Shown here: positions 1 through 6,300 of the stretch, in pieces
How the letters are laid out: each line of letters opens with the position of its first letter
Position numbering within the stretch: the stretch's first letter is position 1
Assembly (NCBI GenBank): GCA_001800945.1
Contig: MGWJ01000013.1
Coordinates: forward strand, 1 to 9,450
Reading direction: 5' to 3'
DNA length: 9,450 bases
DNA from: Flavobacteria bacterium RIFCSPLOWO2_12_FULL_31_7
Lineage (GTDB): Bacteria; Bacteroidota; Bacteroidia; Flavobacteriales; Flavobacteriaceae
Translations under genes and position numbers: made by a program
The notes under the pieces: generated by a model
What the model was told of the DNA's origin: nothing
The model's input: the letters and a program-made list of their open reading frames with translations, nothing else
The model's database searches: none

Positions 1-756
1 CAAAAATTCGATTGTACAAAAGATCAATTGAAAAAAGCCATTGACGAAATTGAAAAACTTAATCCAAAACCAGGAGGAAGTTATGATAGTAATAGTAGAA
101 TGGTGGAACACGTGGTTCCAGATTTTACGATTCGAATTGTAGATGGCGAATTAGAACTGCTTTTAAACGGCAGAAATGCACCAGAATTGCACGTTTCTAA
201 AGATTATCAGGAGATGTTACAAACGTATAAAGTATCGAGTGATAAATCGAATTCGCAAAAAGATGCGGTGCAATTTATCAAACAAAAGTTAGATTCTGCC
301 AAATGGTTTATTGATGCGATTAAACAACGTCAGGAAACTTTATTTGTGACGATGAATGCTATTATGTATTTCCAACAGGAATATTTCTTAGAGGGTGAAG
401 AATCGAAACTAAAACCGATGATTCTAAAAGATATTGCTGATATGATTGGTTTAGATATTTCTACAATTTCACGTGTAGCAAATAGTAAATATGTTGATAC
501 ACCTTACGGAACTAAATTGATCAAAGAATTTTTCTCTGAAGCCATGAAAAACGACCAAGGAGAAGATGTTTCTACTATTGAAATTAAAAATATTTTAGAG
601 AGAGTTATTTCGGAAGAAGATAAAAGTAAGCCATTACCAGATGAAGATTTGGCCGCTATTTTAAAAGAAAAAGGTTTTCCAATTGCCAGAAGAACCATCG
701 CCAAATACCGAGAACAATTAGACATTCCAGTAGCGCGATTGAGAAAAAAAATGTAG
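1..756 (+). CDS. rpoN: RNA polymerase sigma-54 factor RpoN, C-terminal half (5' end outside window)
   Basis: The reading frame is open from the first base and gives 251 residues, about half of a typical 480-490 residue RpoN. The N-terminal activator-interaction region and the first part of the core-binding domain are missing. Still visible are the rest of the core-binding region (from residue 1, with KLNPKPGG near 20-27), a helix-turn-helix around residues 141-163 (LKDIADMIGLDISTISRVAN) that belongs to promoter -12 recognition, and the diagnostic RpoN box ARRTIAKYRE at residues 229-238, which reads the -24 element. Sigma-54 directs RNA polymerase to -24/-12 promoters and needs an AAA+ enhancer-binding activator to open them. 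A TTG at 28-30 could be mistaken for a start, but the homology runs through it from upstream. The frame ends in TAG and I see no strong terminator after it. The RpoN box makes the identification essentially certain. Confidence 0.97.
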   Translation, partial: QKFDCTKDQLKKAIDEIEKLNPKPGGSYDSNSRMVEHVVPDFTIRIVDGELELLLNGRNAPELHVSKDYQEMLQTYKVSSDKSNSQKDAVQFIKQKLDSAKWFIDAIKQRQETLFVTMNAIMYFQQEYFLEGEESKLKPMILKDIADMIGLDISTISRVANSKYVDTPYGTKLIKEFFSEAMKNDQGEDVSTIEIKNILERVISEEDKSKPLPDEDLAAILKEKGFPIARRTIAKYREQLDIPVARLRKKM

Positions 757-787
757 CTTTATTTCCGTTTTAGAATTGATATAAGAT

Positions 788-812
788 TGTCAGTCTTAGC
801 AGAGTCGAAGAT
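788..812 (+). repeat. Degenerate copy of a dispersed Bacteroidetes intergenic repeat (tentative)
   Basis: The rpoN downstream spacer (757-857) contains GTCAGTCTTAGC directly followed by AGAGTCGAAGAT. From memory, this resembles the short repeat scattered through many Bacteroidetes genomes, with a core like GTCAnnCTGAGCGnAGTCGAAG. Here CTGAGCG has become CTTAGCA, so the copy looks decayed. A 5-bp inverted repeat TAAGA/TCTTA (783-787 and 795-799 approximately) overlaps its left part. Low-complexity T-tracts follow. The match is by recollection only and has not been aligned. Confidence 0.4.
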
Positions 813-857
813 GTTTTTTTAATTGAAATACCAATTCAAATATAATTTATTTTAAAC

Positions 858-1469
858 TTGAAAACAAAATACCTTTTAATTCCGTTTTCATATATTTTCC
901 ATCCCATATTTATCTCTATTTATGGAGCGCTTCTGTATTTTTTATTCACCAAAAATATAAGTTTATTAGCGGAAGTGTATTTGTCTTTCATTCAAATTTT
1001 TATCCTAACAATATTGTTGCCGATAAGTTTTTATATGCTATTAAAAGCCTTAAAAAAAGTAAAGTCTTTCACTGAAGCAACTCTTGAAGAAAGAAAATTG
1101 CCCATTTTTATTCAAGTTTTATTGTTGTATTGCTTGTTAAATTTTACTATCTTAGAAACTCATTTTCCCGAATTATATAAATTTTTTCAAGCGGGTTTTA
1201 TCAGCGCTTTTTTGGTGTTTGTTTCTGTAATGTTGAGGTTTAAAGCAAGTTTACACATGATTGGGATTACTTCTTTATTCGTTTTTACAGTAATGCTAAC
1301 CAGTTACTTAGAAATTGATGCGACTTATACGATGGCTTATCTAATAATGTGTATGGGTTTTGTAGCTTCCTCGCGTTTATTTATGAAAGCACATTCGCCC
1401 ATCGAATTGATTGTTGGGATTTTGATTGGTGCGTTACCACAAGTTTTTGTTTGGTTTTATAGTATGTAA
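858..1469 (+). CDS. Polytopic inner-membrane protein, PAP2-like (degenerate phosphatase motifs)
   Basis: This 203-aa protein is strongly hydrophobic with about six or seven membrane segments (roughly residues 10-30, 40-62, 82-99, 112-127, 133-150, 155-172 and 184-201). Its C-terminal half matches the layout of PAP2-type lipid phosphatases. KASLH at 129-133 sits where the PSGH motif is expected. S172-R173-x5-H179-x3-E183 corresponds to SRx5Hx3D, with the final Asp replaced by Glu. The first motif (Kx6RP) is only hinted at by the EERKLP stretch near 77-82. A PAP2 protein would remove phosphate from a membrane lipid phosphate, such as phosphatidate or an undecaprenyl carrier, but with these substitutions activity is uncertain. 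The start is TTG: an in-frame TAA at 843-845 closes the frame upstream, and the first in-frame ATG would delete the first two membrane segments. It follows rpoN by 101 bp, and its 3' end overlaps the opposing gene by 13 bp. Membrane topology is well supported; the family call is moderate. Confidence 0.72.
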   Translation: MKTKYLLIPFSYIFHPIFISIYGALLYFLFTKNISLLAEVYLSFIQIFILTILLPISFYMLLKALKKVKSFTEATLEERKLPIFIQVLLLYCLLNFTILETHFPELYKFFQAGFISAFLVFVSVMLRFKASLHMIGITSLFVFTVMLTSYLEIDATYTMAYLIMCMGFVASSRLFMKAHSPIELIVGILIGALPQVFVWFYSM

Positions 1470-2116
1470 AATTGAAAACCAATATTAAAGTTGCTGATTT
1501 TTGATCCGTTTTTAAAAATTGGATTTAAACCATAATAAATGTAAGGATTCCAAGTGTTGAAACCAACTGAAATATAAGCGCCATACTGCCATCGATTGAT
1601 ATCATTAGAAATAGATTCTTTAGATGTGCCGCCAGATGATTCAATTTTTAATTTGGAATTGAAAACATAAGTGGCTTTGAAACCTGTATAAATTCTCCAA
1701 AAACTATGACTTTGCGGATTAGAATTTCTCCATCTAACTTCCAAAGGCATTTCAATACCATGTGTGGTAATGACGGTTCTAATGTTTTCTGATGGTACAA
1801 TGATGTCGCTACCTGAAAGTTCATCAGAATTAATAAATTGTTTGATGTTATTGTACGAATAACCTAATCCCGGTGCAATGGCCCAATGTCTGTTTTTAGA
1901 AATTGGTAAATCTCTTAAAAAACCTACTGTTATTCCAGGTGAAAAGGAAAATTGCTTAAAAGCAGCAGGTCTGTTTTGAATTAAATTATAACTCAAAGAC
2001 GCATAAAATTGGTCTTCTCTATAAAGTGAATCTATTTCGGTCAGATTTGTTTCTTCTGATTCTATTTCTTGTGAGAAACAAAAAAACGGAATCCATAAAA
2101 AAAGTAATAGTTTCAT
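1457..2116 (-). CDS. Secreted outer-membrane beta-barrel-like protein (porin/PorT-like family)
   Basis: This 219-aa protein starts with a short signal peptide (MKLLLFLWIPFFCFSQ, probable cleavage before Gln16; the Cys is not in a good lipobox). The mature part has alternating hydrophobic and polar stretches rich in Tyr, Phe and Gly (ISPGITVGFL, WAIAPGLGYSY, WRIYTGFKATYVF, WQYGAYISVGF, FNIGFQFYIL) and ends in an aromatic beta-strand. This pattern is typical of small Bacteroidetes barrels annotated as porin-family or PorT-like. I would not call it the T9SS component PorT/SprT itself, because I see no supporting neighbour. Its ATG is only 14 nt downstream of the 3' end of the tRNA-Ser gene, so there is little room for a separate promoter and it is probably expressed by read-through. 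It is the last gene of the minus-strand cluster and its stop lies inside the opposing PAP2-like gene. The substrate or role is unknown. Confidence 0.75.
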   Translation of the reverse strand: MKLLLFLWIPFFCFSQEIESEETNLTEIDSLYREDQFYASLSYNLIQNRPAAFKQFSFSPGITVGFLRDLPISKNRHWAIAPGLGYSYNNIKQFINSDELSGSDIIVPSENIRTVITTHGIEMPLEVRWRNSNPQSHSFWRIYTGFKATYVFNSKLKIESSGGTSKESISNDINRWQYGAYISVGFNTWNPYIYYGLNPIFKNGSKISNFNIGFQFYIL

Positions 2117-2130
2117 CTTTTAGTTTTTTG

Positions 2131-2215
2131 CAGAAAGGAAGGGATTCGAACCCTCGATATGTTGCCATATACACGCTTTCCAAGCGTGCGCCTTCAGCCA
2201 CTCGGCCACCTTTCT
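2131..2215 (-). tRNA. tRNA-Ser (anticodon GGA)
   Basis: The 85-nt gene folds as a class II tRNA. The 7-bp acceptor stem AGAAAGG/CCTTTCT is perfectly paired and has discriminator G73, the serine identity base. The D-arm (GGCCGAGTGGCTGAAGGC) is standard. The anticodon stem CACGC/GCGTG carries the loop TTGGAAA, giving anticodon GGA for UCC/UCU codons. The long variable arm (ATATG-GCAA-CATAT) is typical of tRNA-Ser, and the T-arm loop is TTCGAAT. CCA is not encoded: the bases after the discriminator are CAAAAAA, so it must be added enzymatically. The gene starts 5 nt after the asparaginase stop codon and ends 14 nt before the next start codon on the same strand. Confidence 0.97.
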
Positions 2216-2220
2216 AGTTT

Positions 2221-3258
2221 TTAATTATTCATTTCTCCGCGTAAAGGAGTTTCAAAAATAGTCTTAAATACTGAACTTGCCACATTTTGACCTAATAAAT
2301 ACATTAATTTTGTAATCGCAGCTTCAGTAGTGATGTTTTTTCCAGAAATTAAACCTATTTCTTTCAATCTGGTGCTTGTTTCGTAGGTTCCCATCAAAAC
2401 ACTTCCGCCACTACATTGTGTTACATTAACAATGTGTAAACCTCGTTCAATCGCATTTTCAATTTCGTGAATAAACCAATTTTCCATTGGTGCATTTCCC
2501 GAACCATAAGTTTCCAAAATTACTCCTTTTAAATTTGGAGTATGTAAAAGAGCATGTAAAATATTTTTGTTAATGCCTGGAAATAATTTTAAAATTAAAA
2601 CATTATCGTCAAAATTGGTATTGACTTTCAGTTTTTTTGTTGTTTTTTGTTTTAATAAAATGGCATGATTCACTTTCAAATGCACGCCAGATTCTACTAA
2701 TTCTGGTAAGTTGGGTGAGGTGAAAGCATTAAAATGTTCTGCACTTATTTTTGTGGTTCTGTTTCCTCTGTATAATTTGTATTCAAAGTATAACGATACT
2801 TCTTGGATTACCGGTTGGCCTTTGTCTTGTAAGGATGCAATTTGAATCGCTGTAATTAAGTTTTCTTTCGCATCCGTACGCAAATCACCAATTGGTAATT
2901 GAGAACCTGTAAAAACAATGGGTTTGTTTAAATTTTCGAACATAAAACTTAAAGCAGAAGCACTGTAAGACATCGTATCCGAACCATGAAGCACTACAAA
3001 ACCATCAAATTTTGTGTAATTTTCTTCTATAATAGCTGCCATTTTTTGCCAATCTTTGATCTGCATGTTCGAAGAATCGATTGGTTTTTGAAAGGAAACG
3101 GTTTCAATATGGCAATCCAGTAATTTTAGTTCTGGAATGCCTTTTATTAGTTTTTTAAAATTGAAAGCTTTAAGCGCACCGGTATCGGCATCTTTAATCA
3201 TACCAATTGTTCCACCTGTATAAATCAGTAAAATAGTTGGTTTATGAGTTGCTTTCAA
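2221..3258 (-). CDS. ansA: Type I (cytoplasmic) L-asparaginase
   Basis: This 345-aa protein, the normal length for the family, hydrolyses L-asparagine to aspartate and ammonia. It has no signal peptide, in agreement with a cytoplasmic type I enzyme. The first active-site loop YTGGTIG (residues 13-19) supplies the nucleophile Thr14. The second signature is HGSDTM at 91-96, followed by SYSASALSFM, which closely follows the E. coli AnsA pattern. The third is RGNRTTK (154... to Lys170, the catalytic lysine). TQC at 280-282 corresponds to the Cys near the allosteric site of E. coli AnsA. The usual HGTDT is HGSDT here, so the catalytic Thr of the T-D-K triad is Ser93 (codon TCG). The start is TTG at 3256-3258: an in-frame TAA lies 12-14 nt upstream, and the first ATG (residue 20) would remove the nucleophile. 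The start lies inside the 3' end of the acyltransferase gene (17-bp overlap), suggesting translational coupling. tRNA-Ser follows after 5 nt. Confidence 0.95.
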   Translation of the reverse strand: MKATHKPTILLIYTGGTIGMIKDADTGALKAFNFKKLIKGIPELKLLDCHIETVSFQKPIDSSNMQIKDWQKMAAIIEENYTKFDGFVVLHGSDTMSYSASALSFMFENLNKPIVFTGSQLPIGDLRTDAKENLITAIQIASLQDKGQPVIQEVSLYFEYKLYRGNRTTKISAEHFNAFTSPNLPELVESGVHLKVNHAILLKQKTTKKLKVNTNFDDNVLILKLFPGINKNILHALLHTPNLKGVILETYGSGNAPMENWFIHEIENAIERGLHIVNVTQCSGGSVLMGTYETSTRLKEIGLISGKNITTEAAITKLMYLLGQNVASSVFKTIFETPLRGEMNN

Positions 3259-4387
3259 TTTTTTGATATTTTAATTTGTTAATTACCGGATTCGCATACA
3301 TGGCTAAGAAGCTTTCCTTCATTTTGGCATCATCGGCATTAATTCTTAATTCTAATCTACGTTCAAAAAGTTGTTTCTCTTTTTCTGTGTATTTGTCAGC
3401 ATTAGAGTTGGTATGATGAAGTAAATCGTAAGCAATATAATTGGTTGGCCAAAGTTTGTACGATTGCAAAATGGAATCGTCAATTACCTGAGCTAAAGCA
3501 AACATTTGCTTGTTAGAATTAGTTGTTTCGGCTGTAATAGCATCTAATTCTTTCTCTAAAACATCACCAACATGAATGTGAATGCGTTTTTTCTGACCTA
3601 TGATTCCGCTTAAAAGTGTAATGAAATCTTCGTTTTTTTCTTTCGTATAAATTTCATCATTCGCTTCAGCCATTAATTGCGGCATTTTTAAAGCATCTGT
3701 TGGATCGTATTCGTACGAAATAGAAACTGGTACGATTCTTACTTTTTTGAAGAAATCCATACTGTTTTTTTCGTTTGAAGCCATAGCCATCATCTTTAAA
3801 ACTCCAGAGTGTGTGGCGTCATTTCCGTCTTTGGTTCTTCCTTCACGTTGCGCAATCCAAACCGAACGATTTTCTTTAGCAACCAAACGGAACATATATT
3901 CTGAAAGTAATTTCGAACTTTCTAATAATTCTCTTGGAGAAAGATTTCTTTGTACTAAAAAATTTCTATTAAGTTTAGAAAGCATCAATAGAAAATCTTT
4001 CTTTACTAAGTTGTCTCCAATAGCGGAAGCTGTCATTACCAAACCATGTTCGTGTAAACATACATTTAGCAAAGAAGTGTCTAATATGATATCTCTATGA
4101 TTCGAAATGAAAAAGTAAGATGTATTGGGTTCTAATTTCTCAAAACCAGAAGTGGTTAGTCCGTCAGAACTTTTTTCTAAAATCTTTTTAATCGCGTGAT
4201 AAGCAAAATTAATTTGAAAATCTCTAATGGAATGTGTACGAAGTAATTGTTCTTTCCAAACGCTTTCTTCCACGTTTGGATAAGCAAAATCCATTAATGC
4301 TTTCATCATAGGATGATTGATAGAAGCACGAATAGCATCGTTAACTTCCGCATCATAATAAGGACGTATTTTATCAAATTTCGACAT
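3242..4387 (-). CDS. PlsC/PlsB-like glycerolipid acyltransferase (1-acyl-sn-glycerol-3-phosphate acyltransferase family)
   Basis: This 381-aa protein belongs to the glycerophosphate acyltransferase superfamily, which moves fatty acyl groups onto glycerol-phosphate backbones at the inner membrane face. Block I is ISNHRDIILD (residues 94-103), with His97 and an Asp at 99 or 103; the spacing to Asp103 is H-x5-D rather than the common H-x4-D. Block III is WIAQREGRTKDG (177-188), the equivalent of the phosphate-binding EGTRS segment and closer to PlsB's EGGRSRTG. A VPVSISYEYDP stretch after about residue 220 fits block IV. The protein is longer than a typical PlsC (about 245 aa), with extra N- and C-terminal helical, charged regions. 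I see no clear membrane span, so it may be peripheral. It lies 57 bp after tatD and overlaps ansA by 17 bp. The acyl-transfer family is well supported; whether the acceptor is lysophosphatidate is not shown by sequence, and no gene symbol is assigned. Confidence 0.85.
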   Translation of the reverse strand: MSKFDKIRPYYDAEVNDAIRASINHPMMKALMDFAYPNVEESVWKEQLLRTHSIRDFQINFAYHAIKKILEKSSDGLTTSGFEKLEPNTSYFFISNHRDIILDTSLLNVCLHEHGLVMTASAIGDNLVKKDFLLMLSKLNRNFLVQRNLSPRELLESSKLLSEYMFRLVAKENRSVWIAQREGRTKDGNDATHSGVLKMMAMASNEKNSMDFFKKVRIVPVSISYEYDPTDALKMPQLMAEANDEIYTKEKNEDFITLLSGIIGQKKRIHIHVGDVLEKELDAITAETTNSNKQMFALAQVIDDSILQSYKLWPTNYIAYDLLHHTNSNADKYTEKEKQLFERRLELRINADDAKMKESFLAMYANPVINKLKYQKIESNS

Positions 4388-4444
4388 ACTTTATTTTATA
4401 TCTACAAAAAAACGAAAAAAATAGGAATTAAACGTTATCAAATA

Positions 4445-5212
4445 TTAAAATCCGAAAACATCTTTACTGTTTTTTGTGGTTATTGCAGCAATTTCATCTA
4501 AAGGCAAGTTATAAATTTCAGCTAACTTTTCTGCAACTAATTTTACATAACTACTTTCGTTTCGTTTTCCACGAAATGGAACTGGAGCTAAATAAGGTGA
4601 ATCGGTTTCTAAAACTATATTTTTTAGGTCAATTTCGTTTAAAAATTGATCTATTTTTCCATTTTTGAAGGTTGCTACACCGCCAATTCCTAATTTCATT
4701 CCGCAAGATATGGCTTGTTCGGCTTGGTAGAAATCGCCCGTAAAACAATGGAATATTCCCCAAAGTTCTGGTGATTTTTCTTGTTCTAAAATTTCTAAAA
4801 CTTCATCAAAAGCATCTCTACAATGAATGTTTATGGGTAATTGATAGTGTTTGGCTAATTGAATTTGTCTAACAAAAACTTCTTGTTGTTGTTTTAAGAA
4901 GGTTTTGTCCCAAAATAAATCGATACCAATTTCGCCAATAGCGGCAAATTTTCGTTTTGATAATTCGGTTGCTACGTGTGTTAATTCTTCTAGATAATTT
5001 TCTTTCACATAACATGGATGTAAGCCCATCATTAGAAATACGTTTTCTGGATATTGCATTTCTAAATCATACATTTTTTGAGTGTAACTACTGTCAATTG
5101 ACGGTACAAAAAGTCTTGAAACTCCAGCGTCAAATGCGCGTTTCAACATAATATCTCGGTCTTCTGTAAATTCCTCAGAATATAGATGCGTGTGTGTATC
5201 TGTAAAAATCAT
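4445..5212 (-). CDS. tatD: TatD family metal-dependent hydrolase/DNase
   Basis: This 255-aa protein has the full length and all metal-site signatures of the TatD family, an amidohydrolase-fold TIM barrel with two divalent metals. These are FTDTHTHL at residues 3-10 (metal ligands His7 and His9), GEIGIDLFWD at 93-102 (Glu94), INIHCRDAFDE at 128-137 (His130), FHCFTGD at 154-160 (His155) and LETDSPYLAPVPFRGKRNE at 201-219 (Asp204 and the conserved PxRGxxNE). TatD enzymes are 3'-5' exonucleases or DNases linked to DNA repair and nucleic-acid turnover; despite the name they are not part of protein translocation. The protein is cytoplasmic, without a signal peptide. Its ATG is one base after the TAA of the LuxE-like gene, indicating co-transcription and probable translational coupling. 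No motif is altered. Confidence 0.95.
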   Translation of the reverse strand: MIFTDTHTHLYSEEFTEDRDIMLKRAFDAGVSRLFVPSIDSSYTQKMYDLEMQYPENVFLMMGLHPCYVKENYLEELTHVATELSKRKFAAIGEIGIDLFWDKTFLKQQQEVFVRQIQLAKHYQLPINIHCRDAFDEVLEILEQEKSPELWGIFHCFTGDFYQAEQAISCGMKLGIGGVATFKNGKIDQFLNEIDLKNIVLETDSPYLAPVPFRGKRNESSYVKLVAEKLAEIYNLPLDEIAAITTKNSKDVFGF

Positions 5213-5213
5213 T

Positions 5214-6194
5214 TTAATAAACCATTAAATTACAACCTCTAATGTCAGAATTGTCAAATCTTCCTAAAACTTCGAAGGTTTTGTTTTCGTGTTTTTTACC
5301 TAAATCTTGAGTCGCAATGAATGAACAAGAATTGATGTTGGCTAAATCAATCACGTTAATACCACCGGTTTTCCCGTTTTCGATATAATTTAAAGCGTCT
5401 TCTGTATCTCGAATTAAAACATCCATCCAAATTGGGCATTCGAAAATTCCGTCTCCTAAAGAATAGGCTTGTGATAATAATTCGGTCATTCCGTATTCAG
5501 AATGTATTGCTGTGACACCAAATCCTTTACATAAAATATCATGTAATTCTTCTCGGATGATTTCCTTTCGTTTGCCTTTCATTCCGCCAGTTTCCATGAT
5601 GATGGTGTTTTTTAAATTGAATTTTTTGTATTCAATAAGATCTAATAAAGCATAAGTAACGCCAATTAAAAGAATATTCTGACCTTCGTTTTCTAATTCG
5701 ATAATCTTATTAGAAAGTTCTTCTATATTGTTTAAATAAAAACCGCTGTCTTGATGGTTACTTCTGTTGATTAAATCTTCCACCATGTAAATTAAACTCG
5801 AGCCATCACGTTCTAAATAAGATGGGAGCAAGGCTAAAACGCAATAATTTTCAATATTTCCGTAAAACTGAGCAAAGGCTTTGTTGTAACTGTTTTCGTA
5901 AAGAGAAACATCGGTTACAAAATGTTTACTGGTTATCATTCCGGTTGTGCCACTACTTGTGAAAATTACTTTGGGTTCGTTAGTGGAACTTACAATTTTA
6001 TCCGATTTAAAAAACTGAATGGGTAAAAATGGGATGTCAGGTATTTGTTTCACATTACTCGGATTTTTCCCTAAATAGTTGCAAAAAGATTGATATACTT
6101 TGTTGTTTTCGTATTGGAAACGAAAGACTTTTAAAGTAATTTTTTCAAATTCTTTTTTAGAGGCAATAGAGAAAATGTCTTCTTGTGAAATCAT
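5214..6194 (-). CDS. LuxE/PaaK-like acyl-protein synthetase (adenylate-forming acyltransferase)
   Basis: Starting at the ATG at 6192-6194, the protein has 326 residues. Its adenylate-forming (ANL-like) signatures are FTSSGTTGMITSKH near residues 78-91 (nucleotide-binding loop), METGGMKGKRKE near 200-211, EYGMTELLSQAY near 233-244 (the YGMTE motif), and a C-terminal GRFDNSDIRGCNL near 311-323. This combination matches LuxE-type acyl-protein synthetases, which activate a fatty acid with ATP and hold it as a thioester, in luminous bacteria for reduction by LuxC. No LuxC or luciferase gene is nearby, so the substrate here is unknown; an acyl or aryl carboxylate is likely. An in-frame ATG at 6249-6251 would add 19 residues, but that extension is a basic/hydrophobic stretch without homology. 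It also abuts the terminator of the preceding gene and would place the TAnnTTTG element inside the gene. The gene leads a cluster with tatD, one base away. Confidence 0.85.
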   Translation of the reverse strand: MISQEDIFSIASKKEFEKITLKVFRFQYENNKVYQSFCNYLGKNPSNVKQIPDIPFLPIQFFKSDKIVSSTNEPKVIFTSSGTTGMITSKHFVTDVSLYENSYNKAFAQFYGNIENYCVLALLPSYLERDGSSLIYMVEDLINRSNHQDSGFYLNNIEELSNKIIELENEGQNILLIGVTYALLDLIEYKKFNLKNTIIMETGGMKGKRKEIIREELHDILCKGFGVTAIHSEYGMTELLSQAYSLGDGIFECPIWMDVLIRDTEDALNYIENGKTGGINVIDLANINSCSFIATQDLGKKHENKTFEVLGRFDNSDIRGCNLMVY

Positions 6195-6198
6195 CCTG

Positions 6199-6206
6199 CA
6201 AAAGTA
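6199..6206 (-). promoter_or_regulatory. Candidate -7 promoter element of the luxE-like/tatD/acyltransferase/ansA cluster
   Basis: The minus strand reads TACTTTTG, an exact match to the Bacteroidetes -7 consensus TAnnTTTG, four bases before the ATG at 6194. I find no TTG at the usual 17-23 bp further upstream, so only half of the promoter is visible. Transcription from it would start about at the start codon, giving a leaderless or nearly leaderless mRNA. No Shine-Dalgarno sequence is present. Confidence 0.5.
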
Positions 6207-6251
6207 GAAAAAGATTATTAGTTGTGAGTTTCTTTTTTGTTTTTTACGCAT

Positions 6252-6280
6252 AAAAAAAGCACCAACTAAGTGGTGCTTTT
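6252..6280 (-). terminator. Rho-independent terminator of the 329-aa T9SS cargo gene
   Basis: A perfect 10-bp stem AAAAGCACCA/TGGTGCTTTT (6255-6264 with 6271-6280) encloses a 6-nt loop. On the minus strand it is followed by a run of seven U residues (6258 down to 6252). It lies 20 bp after the stop of the 6301-7290 gene and separates it from the LuxE-like gene, which therefore needs its own promoter. Confidence 0.9.
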
Positions 6281-6300
6281 AAGATATTTAGAAAAACTAA

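Noticed and set aside
28..30. TTG as a start for rpoN
   Set aside because: The frame is open to base 1 and RpoN homology needs a further half protein upstream; the gene is cut by the window edge.
823..839. TTGAA/TTCAA inverted repeat before the PAP2-like gene
   Set aside because: Only 5 bp with a 7-nt loop in AT-rich DNA; such repeats arise by chance, and there is no U-tract to make it a terminator of rpoN.
1457..2116. Assignment of the barrel-like protein as the T9SS component PorT/SprT
   Set aside because: Only general barrel features are shared and no supporting neighbour is present; a generic porin-like call is safer.
2019..2217. Open frames on both strands across the tRNA, encoding about 60-63 aa
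   Set aside because: They are translations of the tRNA-Ser gene plus the neighbouring gene's 5' end; the tRNA fold explains the sequence.
3747..4100. 117-aa + strand frame inside the acyltransferase gene
   Set aside because: It is antisense to a gene with clear catalytic motifs and shows no domain or signal of its own.
6249..6251. ATG at 6251 as the start of the LuxE-like gene
   Set aside because: The extra 19 residues lack family similarity, abut the neighbouring terminator and cover the likely promoter; ATG 6194 is preferred.
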